A stretch of 64,000 nucleotides of DNA from Planctomycetaceae bacterium (GTDB lineage: Bacteria; Planctomycetota; Planctomycetia; Pirellulales; Pirellulaceae): assembly GCA_005778405.1 (NCBI GenBank), contig SXOA01000150.1, positions 64,001-128,000 on the forward strand, read 5' to 3'. Positions within the stretch are counted from its first letter, which is position 1; each line of letters starts with the position of its first letter. Positions 8,102-16,757 of this stretch are shown here, in pieces. The notes beneath the pieces are model-generated. The model searched no databases, was not told where the DNA came from, and saw only the letters and a list, made by a program, of their open reading frames with translations. The position numbers and the translations under genes were made by a program.

Positions 8102-9088
8102 ATGAACTCTTCAATGTCACAGTCAACATTTTGGATTCGATTTGCTGCCCTAGCGTGGCTGGCCATGGCCTTGCTGGTGGGCAGCTCCTCGGTTTTTGCT
8201 CAGGCAAAGACTAAGGAGGATGAGGAGAAGGACAAGGTCCCCGACCCCGAGAATGTTACTGTCGAAACCAACGACGGCGTAACCATCAAAGCTACCTACT
8301 ATGCCAGCAAGCTGAAGAAGAAGGCCGTGCCCATCATCATGCTGCACGGCTGGGAAGGAAACCGCGGCGATTTTCACCTCATGGCCTCCGTGCTACAGAA
8401 GCAGGGCTACGCGGTGATTTGTCCAGATCTCCGCGGTCACGGCCAGAGCCTCAAATACAAGCTCGCCGGTGGCGACACCGAGGACTTTGAGCTGGAAAAG
8501 ATGAAAGGGGCTGACCTCGAAAAAATGGTTCGCGATGTCGAAGCCGTCAAAAAATTTCTTGTTGTCAAGAACAATGCCGGCGAGCTGAACATCGAAGCTC
8601 TGTGTGTCGTCGGCGCGCAGCTGGGCTGCTCGATCGCCATGATGTGGTCGGCGGAGGATTGGAACGTCCGCTCCCTTCCTTCTTTCAAACAAGGGCAGGA
8701 TGTGAAGGCGATGGTGCTGCTTTCGCCAGTCGAGTCTTTTCGCGGCGTGACCACGCGAGGACCATTGGGGCACCCCATCGTGAAGGCCAAGCTGTCGACC
8801 TTGATTTGCGTGGGGAAAGAAGAACCCAAGCCTCACGGCGACGCCAAACGGATGCACTCCGCGATGCTCCGCTTTCACGGCAAGCAACCGACCGACGAAA
8901 AGGAGGCGGCCAAGAAGCAGGATTTGTTTTTCGTGGAAGATGAAACCAGCTTGCAAGGGACGGACCTGCTCCGCAATGGGTTGCAAACCCCCGCGGAGAT
9001 TCAGAAGTTTCTCTATCTGCGACTGTCGCTGAAGCTCGACGACTATGAATGGACCGAGCGGAAGAATCCGCTTGGGAGCGAGAAATAA
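8102..9088 (+). CDS. Exported alpha/beta-hydrolase-like protein lacking the usual Ser nucleophile
   Basis: A 328-residue protein with a signal peptide (hydrophobic stretch about 8-27, ending VFAQA). The fold is that of an alpha/beta hydrolase: strand VPIIMLHGWEGNRGDF gives the oxyanion-loop HG motif, YAVICPDLRGHGQS is the classical next strand and loop, and LSTLICVGKEEP and FVEDETSLQG occupy the places of the late strands. At the nucleophile elbow the sequence is VVGAQLGCS, so the central residue of the expected GxSxG is Gln, not Ser. Ser and Cys are present nearby but out of position. It may be a non-catalytic relative or use other chemistry. Convergent with the ABC permease gene, 20 bases apart. 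Confidence 0.8.
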   Translation: MNSSMSQSTFWIRFAALAWLAMALLVGSSSVFAQAKTKEDEEKDKVPDPENVTVETNDGVTIKATYYASKLKKKAVPIIMLHGWEGNRGDFHLMASVLQKQGYAVICPDLRGHGQSLKYKLAGGDTEDFELEKMKGADLEKMVRDVEAVKKFLVVKNNAGELNIEALCVVGAQLGCSIAMMWSAEDWNVRSLPSFKQGQDVKAMVLLSPVESFRGVTTRGPLGHPIVKAKLSTLICVGKEEPKPHGDAKRMHSAMLRFHGKQPTDEKEAAKKQDLFFVEDETSLQGTDLLRNGLQTPAEIQKFLYLRLSLKLDDYEWTERKNPLGSEK

Positions 9089-9108
9089 GGGGGATTCCGG
9101 CGCAAGGG

Positions 9109-10020
9109 CTACGCTTGTCCCCTGGGCTCGAGCGCGTCCCGCAGGCCGTCTCCCAGCAGGTTAAAACCCAACACCGCGAAGGAAATCGCGCTGCCGGGGC
9201 CAAAGGCGTAGCAGATATTCTGCCGCCAATACTGCCGGGCCTCTCCCAGAATGCAGCCCCATTCTGGCACCGTGGAATCCCCCACGAGCCCCAAAAAGGC
9301 CAAGCCCGCAACTTCCAAAATTGCCGTCCCCACGCTCAGGCTGGCGAGCATCGCGACGGGGCTGAGTAGGGCGGGACCAATCGCGTGTGTCAGAATGTGC
9401 CAGGTATCGGCTCCCAGTGCTTTGCTGGCGAGGACATATTCCTGATTGACGACGCTCATCACCGTGGCTCGCACTTGCCGTGCAAACAAGGGGACATTGA
9501 TCAGCCCCACCGCAATGATCACCGTCCCCCAGCCGGGATGAAACGCCACCGTTACCAAGAGCGCAATCAGCACACTGGGAAACGCCAGTGCGACGTCCAC
9601 GGTCCGCATCAAGACCGCATCGACCCAGCCTCCAAAATATCCCGCCACCGCCCCGACCGGCACGCCGACGGAAACTGCCAGGAGGATCGAAACTACTCCC
9701 GCCAGCAGCGACAGCCGCGAACCATGCATCACGCGGGTCAGCATATCCTTGGCATTGGCATCGGTTCCCAGCCAGTGCGAACCGCTCGCCGGCTCATTGA
9801 GCCGCAGTCCGACCTCCAAACCCGTGACGGGATCGAATTCGCGGGCAGTATGAGCGAGTGAGTACGGCGACAAAAAGTCGGCTCCCAGCGCGAAGAGCAG
9901 GAACAGGGCCACCAGCCCCATCCCGATCCACGAGGCATAGTTTCGCCAGAACCGTTGCCGCGCCCGAGTTGCCGGGGACTGCACGGAAAAGCTGTCGGTG
10001 AATGGCGGCTTGGCGGTCAT
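9109..10020 (-). CDS. DppC/OppC-type ABC transporter permease
   Basis: A 303-residue inner-membrane permease of the peptide/nickel ABC importer class. An N-terminal segment (about 33-53) is the OppC_N transmembrane helix, followed by the periplasmic LNEPASGSHWLGTD motif typical of DppC/OppC, then five more helices. The EAA coupling loop that touches the ATPase reads EYVLASKALGADTWHILTHA (about residue 200). The protein ends in the usual GDGLRDALEPR. Start ATG 10020 is the first one after the upstream gene's stop and fits family length. The partner permease (DppB), ATPase and solute-binding protein are not in this window. It follows a GspF-like gene by 35 bases, an unexpected neighbour. Confidence 0.92.
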   Translation of the reverse strand: MTAKPPFTDSFSVQSPATRARQRFWRNYASWIGMGLVALFLLFALGADFLSPYSLAHTAREFDPVTGLEVGLRLNEPASGSHWLGTDANAKDMLTRVMHGSRLSLLAGVVSILLAVSVGVPVGAVAGYFGGWVDAVLMRTVDVALAFPSVLIALLVTVAFHPGWGTVIIAVGLINVPLFARQVRATVMSVVNQEYVLASKALGADTWHILTHAIGPALLSPVAMLASLSVGTAILEVAGLAFLGLVGDSTVPEWGCILGEARQYWRQNICYAFGPGSAISFAVLGFNLLGDGLRDALEPRGQA

Positions 10021-10055
10021 GGATGATGGAAATTCTTCGCCGGCTGGATCGGCGG

Positions 10056-11102
10056 CTAGGCGAGCCCCTGTAGGAGCCCACTCATCGGCAAATAAATAGC
10101 CGTGAACAGCATTCCAATCATGAACGCCACCATCAGAAATATCAGCGGCGGCAAGATCTGAATCACCAGCGTCGAACGGTTGTGGACGCGCTCTTCCAAC
10201 ATCCTGGCCGCGGTACGCAACGAGTTGTCCAGTGTCCCCTGTTGCTCCCCCTGGCGGATGATGGGAATGATCGCCATGGGAAACAGCCGTGTCCGCAGCA
10301 ATGCTTCCCACAGCGGTTGACCTTGTTCCACTCGTTTGCCGAGTTGGCGGCAGGCCTGGCCGATGTGCGCATCTGAAACGCCGTCCGCAGCAAGTTCCAG
10401 CGCCTCCGGCAAGGGAATCCGGTTTTCCACCAAAAGCCCCACTCCCCGCAGTCCTTCCGCCGTCCCCGACCAATGCCAGAGCTTGCCGGCCACCGGCAGT
10501 GCGGAAATGAGCTGCGAGATGGCCGCTCGCCCGGCGAACACGCGCAGCACGAGCAGTCCAAAAACAATGCTCACCAGCAAAGTGATGGTGGCTGGCAATG
10601 CCACGTCTCCGAGCCAGAAGAAAACGAGCGTTGGAACGGGTAGTCTCAGCCCAAACTCAGTCATCATTCCTCTGAAAGCTGGGGCGACCGTCAGCGCCAG
10701 GAACAAGAACACTGCCAGGGTCATTCCCAGCGAAATCGCTGGGTAGGCCAAAGCGGCCGAAACTTCCCGCCACCGCGTCCGCACGGCCCACTGGTTCTCC
10801 ACCCATTCCGTGAGCACGACACCCAGCTTCCCAGTCTTCTCCGCTGCCCGCAAAATGCCCGCCAGGAATTTCGGCACACGCGGGCCGCACTCCAGAATTG
10901 CCTCATCCAGGCTCCGGCCGCTTTCAATCGCGCCGGCCACCTTTCGCAATGCGCTGCTCATGCGCCGCGAACCTGCCTCCCCCGCCGCTGCTCGCAGCCC
11001 TTCCGCCAAGGGCAAATCGGCTCCGGCGAGCTGAGCCACGGTGCGGACCAATGTTTCCGCTTCGCGCGCAGTGAGGGACGGCAGTGGGGCAGATTCGCTC
11101 AT
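10056..11102 (-). CDS. GspF-like secretion/pilus platform protein (second of a pair)
   Basis: A 348-residue polytopic protein with two type II secretion F domains: the first around residues 15-135 (LAGADLPLAEGLRAAA, LAGILRAAEKTGKLG), the second around 215-340 (LRGVGLLVENRIPLPEAL, IPIIRQGEQQGTLDNSL). Each is followed by long hydrophobic helices; the last (IQILPPLIFLMVAFMIGMLF) is typical of GspF/PilC. Family members form the inner-membrane platform on which the assembly ATPase acts. Its ATG lies in an ATGA overlap with the stop of the upstream gspF-like gene, so the two are translationally coupled. No ATPase gene is beside it; the main secretion operon lies 17 kb away. Confidence 0.88.
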   Translation of the reverse strand: MSESAPLPSLTAREAETLVRTVAQLAGADLPLAEGLRAAAGEAGSRRMSSALRKVAGAIESGRSLDEAILECGPRVPKFLAGILRAAEKTGKLGVVLTEWVENQWAVRTRWREVSAALAYPAISLGMTLAVFLFLALTVAPAFRGMMTEFGLRLPVPTLVFFWLGDVALPATITLLVSIVFGLLVLRVFAGRAAISQLISALPVAGKLWHWSGTAEGLRGVGLLVENRIPLPEALELAADGVSDAHIGQACRQLGKRVEQGQPLWEALLRTRLFPMAIIPIIRQGEQQGTLDNSLRTAARMLEERVHNRSTLVIQILPPLIFLMVAFMIGMLFTAIYLPMSGLLQGLA

Positions 11103-12175
11103 GGTTGAAAGCCCGGTTCCGTCAGATGCCGCAGAATCAGCACGAAAGGCCCGAGCGTCACGACGGCATAGATAAACACGGTGCCGCCGCCGAAAACGAT
11201 CGTCAAGATCAGCGGAATATAGAGCCGTAGCCAATTGGAGCGGCGATTCGCTTCGTCCCGATAGGATTCCGCTGTCCGGCGCAGAACCGTGGGGAGTTCC
11301 TGTTGCAGCTCGCCACTAGTGAGCATCCAGGCGAGCAGCGGAGGAAAATGCGGCGGCGGAGTTGCCGTCCTTTCACCACGTGCAATCTGCTCCGCCAACT
11401 TCACTGCGGCAGTTTCCAGGCTCCTGGCTCCCGTGGTGCGGGCCGCCAGCGGCAAAGCCTCTTGCAGAGGCACTCCATATTCGCTCAGCAGGGCCAGACA
11501 ATCGCACATCGCCGCCTGCCGACCGGCGCGGCGCATTTTTATCATGGTGGATACCGCGCCGAAGGACAGGAGTGGATGAAGTTCAACCCCCGCCGCCACG
11601 CGCCCCGCCCTCCACCACAGCCAGGCAAACCACGCCAGGACCAGGATCGGCAGCACCACGCCCCAAATCGGTACGGTCTGGCCGAGCCAAGCCAAACCCT
11701 GTTGAACCACGTTATTGGGCTTCGCGTGATCGGCGAGTGTCTCAGCCATGATCGGAGCGATCCGCGTCACCGTGAGAATAAAGAAACAATAGCCGACCAG
11801 CATGACGATGAGCGGATAAATGATCGCCATGCTGATGGTCCAGCGGAGCTGGGCCGTGCGGCGGGCCGACTGCGATATCCCTTCCAGAGCCGCTGGCAAA
11901 CGACCGACACGCAGGCCGGCTTGCACGACGGCTTTGTAAGCGGGTGGAAATCCTTCCTGCGTGGCGACGATTCTGTCCAGTGTTTCCCCCTGCTCGATCC
12001 GCGCTCCGACCTCCGCGGCGATCTTTCCCAGACGGCCCGGCAAATCGCGGCCAAACGTGGTCAGTCCCGGACCCAGCGGCACACCGGCGCGCGCCAGAGC
12101 CGCAATCTCGTGGTTGAGCGCCACAAAATCTTCCAAGGTGACCGTCGAGGGAATGAGCGCTGCCGCCGCGGACAA
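11099..12175 (-). CDS. GspF-like secretion/pilus platform protein (first of a pair)
   Basis: A 358-residue protein, paralogous in layout to the gene that follows it. First F domain around residues 17-105 (IAALARAGVPLGPGLTTFG, KAVVQAGLRVGRLPAALEG), hydrophobic helices around 115-140 and 170-195, second F domain around 220-320 (CLALLSEYGVPLQEALPLAA, LAWMLTSGELQQELP), and a C-terminal helix (ILTIVFGGGTVFIYAVV). In frame, only a TTG at 12175 gives a full first domain, so I take this as the start; no ATG lies nearby. The stop overlaps the next gene's start by four bases. Cellular partner unknown: it could serve a second assembly system or complement the main operon's GspF. Confidence 0.85.
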   Translation of the reverse strand: MSAAAALIPSTVTLEDFVALNHEIAALARAGVPLGPGLTTFGRDLPGRLGKIAAEVGARIEQGETLDRIVATQEGFPPAYKAVVQAGLRVGRLPAALEGISQSARRTAQLRWTISMAIIYPLIVMLVGYCFFILTVTRIAPIMAETLADHAKPNNVVQQGLAWLGQTVPIWGVVLPILVLAWFAWLWWRAGRVAAGVELHPLLSFGAVSTMIKMRRAGRQAAMCDCLALLSEYGVPLQEALPLAARTTGARSLETAAVKLAEQIARGERTATPPPHFPPLLAWMLTSGELQQELPTVLRRTAESYRDEANRRSNWLRLYIPLILTIVFGGGTVFIYAVVTLGPFVLILRHLTEPGFQP

Positions 12176-12258
12176 TGCGCACCCAGTGGGATAAGAGGAA
12201 AAAGTGCAACCCGCCTGATTCTAGAAGGCGGACCGCCAACCGCAACTAGGACAACGGT

Positions 12259-12732
12259 CTACTCCACCACTTCCAGCTCTTGCCGGAAGTGCTCTATTGC
12301 CTGCAGAGGATTGAGATTGAAAAGCACCCGGCCATCGGTGCTCCATTCTTCGCCGTCGAGCAGGAAGATGGCGCTCGCTGCCCGGAGGTTGCCGACATTG
12401 GGATTGTCTTCCATTCCGCCGCCATCGATGGCCCGAAAGCGAACCGTAACTCCGACGAGCGCTCGCAGACGCCCAGTGTGCCGGTCGCGGGCAAAGGAGA
12501 CCGGGTTTTCAAAATCGCAGTCGACCCATTCCAGGCCGCGAGGCTTGCCGCTAGTCGCAGCCAGGGTGAAAAAGCGGGCCTCCAGCCATTCGCGGCGAAG
12601 GTGGAACAGTTTGCGAGCCCTCTCCAGGTTCACGCGCCAAGGTCGCCGCTGACGCAAGGCGGCATACGCCAGTGCGACGCCCAGGAGCAGCACCGCTCCC
12701 GTAACCGCCAGAATGATTTGCCAGGTGAACAT
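12259..12732 (-). CDS. Small membrane-anchored protein, unknown
   Basis: A 157-residue protein with one N-terminal transmembrane helix (about residues 5-24, IILAVTGAVLLLGVALAYAA) followed by a basic stretch and a soluble domain. The domain has alternating strands (FENPVSFARD, LRALVGVTVRFRAI, RAASAIFLLDGEEWSTDG, RVLFNLNPLQA) and no motif I know. It lies 83 bases before the first gspF-like gene on the same strand and may belong to that cluster. Start: ATG 12732 places the helix at the N-terminus; ATG 12744 would add four residues. Confidence 0.65.
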   Translation of the reverse strand: MFTWQIILAVTGAVLLLGVALAYAALRQRRPWRVNLERARKLFHLRREWLEARFFTLAATSGKPRGLEWVDCDFENPVSFARDRHTGRLRALVGVTVRFRAIDGGGMEDNPNVGNLRAASAIFLLDGEEWSTDGRVLFNLNPLQAIEHFRQELEVVE

Positions 12733-13005
12733 GACCGCCGCCATCCCGAGTGAGTTCGCGCCGCTTTGCCGAATTCCCTTCGGCACCCCTGCCAGTGGGA
12801 AGTTTACTCGCCGCCTGAAATCTTCACCAGCTTTGCCGCTGAGATTTATTCTATGCGAGCGGGGGAAAAGAAAGCAACGGTTGTTCCGCGATAACTCGCC
12901 GTGAAGTGCCGTTCGGACGAAACAGCGTATTCCCTCCGCCGATTGTCAGTTACCATGAAATGTCCCTAGCCAGATTTCGCCGACGTTTGAGAGCCCAAAG
13001 TTCGG

Positions 13006-15348
13006 ATGTTGCAAGGACCCTTTTGCCGTCGCTTTGTATTCTTGCTGCCGCTCCTTTTGCTGGCGGCGGAGCTGGTCGTTTCCGCCCCGGTTGCCGCTCA
13101 GCCCCGCTATTCTGACCCGCGACCCGCGTATTTCCCCGAGCGATTCGTGGCCGTTCTCGCGGATGGCAGCCGGGCCAAGGGGTCGGCTATGACGGCTTGG
13201 CCCCTGCAGGGAGCGAGTGTGCGCCTCGCGGGAAAAGACCTGTTTGCTCCCGAGAACCCGGCGCGGCTGCTCAGGGATCAGACGGCCGAAGTCGAGCGGG
13301 AAGTGCCGCTGGTGATGATGGCGAACGGTGATGTGGTCAATGGTTCCGCGGTTGCGTTGGTGGAGGGGGAAGGAGGACCGCGACTCAAGGTGCAACTGGA
13401 AATTCCGCTGATGCCGGTTGGGGGAACGCATGTGCTGGTACGAACCGACCGGGTTCGCCGGATAGTGGGGACCGCCGGCACGCACCGCGCGGAGCCCCCG
13501 GCCGGAACCGTGCGGCTGACGGACGGACGCAAGCTGGTGGCGCGGAGCATCCGTTGGCGGGAATATGGCCTGGCGATCTTGACGGAGGCGGGCGTCGTGG
13601 AAACAAACTATTCCAGCGTGGCGGATGCTGTTTTTCCCGGCGTCGACCTGGCCTCCGCCGTGCTCGAAGACAACCTGTTCGCCGGCGGCACTTCCCCCGG
13701 CGCTATCAGCCGCTTCACGCTCACTAGCGGGGCCACGCTCACCGCCAGCCGCGTCAGCCGCGAGCTGGAGCGGGTCCGCAGCGGGCGAAATCGCTCGGCT
13801 CCACAAGTCTACTATTACTTGCAGCCTGCCTGGTCGTCGCACGCGATTGCCGTTCCCGAGCAGGAGATTGCCTGGTGCAGCTATCGCGCGGCCGACGAAG
13901 CCCCCCTATCGTTACTGCCAGCGGAAACTCTCGCCAATCGCCGGCTGCTGGGTGAATCCGAGCCGTGGCGGCGGAACGAAACTGTTTCGGGAGACACGCT
14001 GCTGGCCGGTGGCGGACACGAATCGGACCTGGGGTTTGCCACGCATTCCTACAGCGAGTTGGCGGTTGTCCTCCCCGTGGGTGCGCGGACTCTGTCACTG
14101 GCCGTCGCTCTCGACCGCGCTGTCGGCGAAGGAGGCTGCGTCCGCTGCCGCATCTTTGCCGACAGCTTGGACGGAAAGGAATTGTGGGAGAGCGAGATCC
14201 GCCTCGGCAGCGACGACGCCCGCGAAACCGGTGAGCTGAATGTCGAAGGAATCAAGAGGATCATTCTCGTAACCGAGTACGCCCACGACGACCGGCCCGA
14301 GGGAGCGGATCCGCTGGACATCCGGGACGATGTGCTCTGGCTCTCCCCGCTGGTCCGGCTCGACTGGACGCCGCAGGCCGGCAGCGACCTGGTGCGGGGA
14401 GCCCTATTGGGCCTGGGCGATTGGGAGGCGGGGGGCGAAGGCTGGCAAACCGCACGTCTGGCCACGCAGTGGAATGAAGCCGGCAACTGCTGGGATCCGG
14501 TACTGGTTGTCGGTCAGGATGCCGCGCTGGTCCTCACCCGCAAGGTCCGCATCACCGAGGCCAACGACGTGGTGCAACTCCTGGCGGCTGTTCCCAAGAA
14601 TCTGGAAGAACATCTCATCCACCTGCGGGTCGATGATGAAGCAGTGGGCTGGACCACCAGCACCGACCGCGAGCGGATGCGGCAAATGTTTGCCAATTCC
14701 CGGCAGTCGCGGCAGTTCATGGGTCTCCGTCGCGACTTCCGCAATCAGCAGCCGGAACTAAAGGTGCCCTCCGACACGCTGGCCTATTGGTGGGATCTGC
14801 AAAAATGGCGTGACCGAGAAGTCACTCTGGAACTCACCATTCGCGGCAATGAAGAGCAGAACCAGATCGCCTGGCGAGGGCTTTCTCACCGCTGCGCCAT
14901 ACTTCCTTCGGCCAGGAAAAAACTCGTCGAGCCCGATGTGTCGTTGACGGACATCAGTCCCCGCAGCATCTCTCCTTCTCCGGAACGGGGCGGCCCCACC
15001 AAGGATTCACTCCCCTTCAGCCGCACACGGACCCCTATCAAGTTCCTCGGGCAAGAATTTTCCGGCGGCTATGCGATGATTCGCTCCAGCCAGATCACCT
15101 TCGACCTCAAGCCGGAGTACAAGCTCTTCACCGCACTCGTCGGCTGCTGCGAAGGAATTAGCGGGCGGGCGCGGATTCTCATCGATGGGGTGGTCGTCTG
15201 GGAACGTCCCGGACTCTCGGCTCTCGACCCCGCCCTGCCGGTCCTTGTTCCCATCCCCCCCGGTTCCAGAATGTTGACTCTGGATACCGGACCCGACCTA
15301 GTGTCGATGGGGATTGTGGGTTTTGCGAAGGCGGGATTTGTGAAGTAA
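13006..15348 (+). CDS. Large exported protein with NPCBM-like domain(s)
   Basis: A 780-residue protein with a signal peptide (hydrophobic residues about 8-25, then VSAPVAAQP). Residues about 40-150 form a beta-rich segment concerned with 'ADGSRAKG...LTDGRKLVA'-type repeats. Residues about 300-450 match the NPCBM / glycosyl-hydrolase-associated carbohydrate-binding pattern (HESDLGFATHSYSELAVVLP, LSLAVALDRAVGEGGCVRCR, IFADSLDGKELWES). A second, shorter copy-like segment is at the C-terminus (FSGGYAMIRSSQITFDL, FTALVGCC, RILIDGVVVWE). This suggests binding of sugars or polysaccharide outside the cytoplasm; no catalytic domain is evident. ATG 13006 fits the signal peptide. Convergent with the thioredoxin-like gene, 31 bases apart. 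Confidence 0.75.
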   Translation: MLQGPFCRRFVFLLPLLLLAAELVVSAPVAAQPRYSDPRPAYFPERFVAVLADGSRAKGSAMTAWPLQGASVRLAGKDLFAPENPARLLRDQTAEVEREVPLVMMANGDVVNGSAVALVEGEGGPRLKVQLEIPLMPVGGTHVLVRTDRVRRIVGTAGTHRAEPPAGTVRLTDGRKLVARSIRWREYGLAILTEAGVVETNYSSVADAVFPGVDLASAVLEDNLFAGGTSPGAISRFTLTSGATLTASRVSRELERVRSGRNRSAPQVYYYLQPAWSSHAIAVPEQEIAWCSYRAADEAPLSLLPAETLANRRLLGESEPWRRNETVSGDTLLAGGGHESDLGFATHSYSELAVVLPVGARTLSLAVALDRAVGEGGCVRCRIFADSLDGKELWESEIRLGSDDARETGELNVEGIKRIILVTEYAHDDRPEGADPLDIRDDVLWLSPLVRLDWTPQAGSDLVRGALLGLGDWEAGGEGWQTARLATQWNEAGNCWDPVLVVGQDAALVLTRKVRITEANDVVQLLAAVPKNLEEHLIHLRVDDEAVGWTTSTDRERMRQMFANSRQSRQFMGLRRDFRNQQPELKVPSDTLAYWWDLQKWRDREVTLELTIRGNEEQNQIAWRGLSHRCAILPSARKKLVEPDVSLTDISPRSISPSPERGGPTKDSLPFSRTRTPIKFLGQEFSGGYAMIRSSQITFDLKPEYKLFTALVGCCEGISGRARILIDGVVVWERPGLSALDPALPVLVPIPPGSRMLTLDTGPDLVSMGIVGFAKAGFVK

Positions 15349-15379
15349 GCGCCCAGGTTCGAACGCCAATCACCGTTCC

Positions 15380-16549
15380 CTACTTCTTCGCGTCTTTCTT
15401 CTTCTCCAACTGCTTGCCGATGAACTCAGTTAAGCCGGGGCCGCGGAGGTCTTTGGCGGTCGCCAAGATCTCGCCCGAGTCCCCATCGACCAGCAGGACA
15501 AAGGGAATACTGCTGACGTCGAACCGCTCGCCGAGCGACGTATTCCACCCCTTCCCTTCATAGATGTGGGCCCAGGACATTTCCTTTTCGATGGTGAAAG
15601 TTTTGAGCTTCTCGGTCATCCCGTCGTTATCGAAGCTGATGCCGACAATTTCAAATCCCTTGTCGTGCCAGTCGCCATAGGCCTTCTTGACGTTGGGCAA
15701 TTCTGCGATACACGGGCCGCACCAGGTCGCCCAGAAGTCGAGCATCACTAGCTTGCCGGCATACATTTTGGGGAAGTTCACCTTCGAACCGTCCATCGCC
15801 GTCATCTCAAAGGCAATCACTTGCTGGCCGATGGCCAGATTCGGCGGCAGCGGAGTCATGGGGACCGCTTCCGCGGCCTTTTCCAGGCTCAGCTCTCCGT
15901 CCTTCAGCGACAGCAAATAGGTCGTGCCGGTGAAATTGAACGGCTTCCCCACCGCGGCCGATTCCAGTTTGTAACTCCGCTGGCCGTTGCCATCCCGATC
16001 GATCCACAGGCTGGTTCGTGCTTGCGGCTTGCCGGCGACGAAGGAGGTAAACTTTTTGCCGTCGAGCTCGAAGGTCACTTCGTAGCCATAATCGGCATAG
16101 TAGAGGACTGTGTTCTTAAGCGCCGCCCGCCGCGGGTCCGTGGGATCAAAGCGGTACATATTCACCGTCCCCAGCGTGCCGCCGCCGAGGTCCACCTGCG
16201 CGCTTCCCGAATACATCGTCTGCCCAAGTTGTGTCCGGGCGGCCCAGGTCACAACGGCATCATTGGTCAGGTCGCCGTCCCCATTGGAATCGACAAACAA
16301 CTTCGCGGGCTTTCCTTCCGGCTCCTCCAGAATCACGCTCCAGCTCTTCTCGCCGATCTTCAGCGACCCATACTTCGCAGCCGTCAGCCCTTCGGGAGCC
16401 TTCTTCACCGAATCCGCCTTCGCGTTCAGCTCCGCGCGGACGGGGCTATAACCCCCCACTTTGGCCGTCGCGCCACTGCCGACGAATTTCGTCTCTACCC
16501 CATCGGACAAAAGCCCGCAAATCGTGATCGTCGCCAAAGCTGCGAACAT
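15380..16549 (-). CDS. Exported TlpA-like thioredoxin-fold protein with EF-hand-like loops
   Basis: A 389-residue exported protein. Start ATG 16549 is set by a strong ribosome site, GAGGAGG, seven bases upstream; it gives a short hydrophobic lead (MFAALATITICGLL). The C-terminal 150 residues are a TlpA/ResA-type redoxin: LVMLDFWATWCGPCIAELPN holds the CxxC active site, followed by FEIVGISFDND and the cis-Pro segment VSSIPFVLLVDG. The N-terminal half is beta-rich and carries two Asp-rich loops, DSNGDGDLTND and DRDGNGQ, that look like calcium-binding EF-hand or dockerin-type loops. It probably performs thiol-disulfide reduction outside the inner membrane; the N-terminal half is a feature of planctomycete members whose role is not known. 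Confidence 0.88.
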   Translation of the reverse strand: MFAALATITICGLLSDGVETKFVGSGATAKVGGYSPVRAELNAKADSVKKAPEGLTAAKYGSLKIGEKSWSVILEEPEGKPAKLFVDSNGDGDLTNDAVVTWAARTQLGQTMYSGSAQVDLGGGTLGTVNMYRFDPTDPRRAALKNTVLYYADYGYEVTFELDGKKFTSFVAGKPQARTSLWIDRDGNGQRSYKLESAAVGKPFNFTGTTYLLSLKDGELSLEKAAEAVPMTPLPPNLAIGQQVIAFEMTAMDGSKVNFPKMYAGKLVMLDFWATWCGPCIAELPNVKKAYGDWHDKGFEIVGISFDNDGMTEKLKTFTIEKEMSWAHIYEGKGWNTSLGERFDVSSIPFVLLVDGDSGEILATAKDLRGPGLTEFIGKQLEKKKDAKK

Positions 16550-16757
16550 GGAAAACCCTCCTCGAAGAGTCAACAAAAGAGTAAAATTGAGCCCGCGGAA
16601 ACAGACCCCGATGATATCGGAGGGGTGGGGCGTGGTCAAACAAAAAATGGAAATGGGCAGATAGCAAGTTTAGCTCACGCGGGGATTCGCCGCATGGACG
16701 GGGCGGCTAAGCTTTGCGATGCGTTTGGGCACGTTTTAGACGAAGCCGAGAAATCAA

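Noticed and set aside
16640-16757. Possible extension of the thioredoxin-like gene upstream of ATG 16549
   Set aside because: GAGGAGG directly before 16549 fixes the start; the upstream codons do not form a signal peptide.
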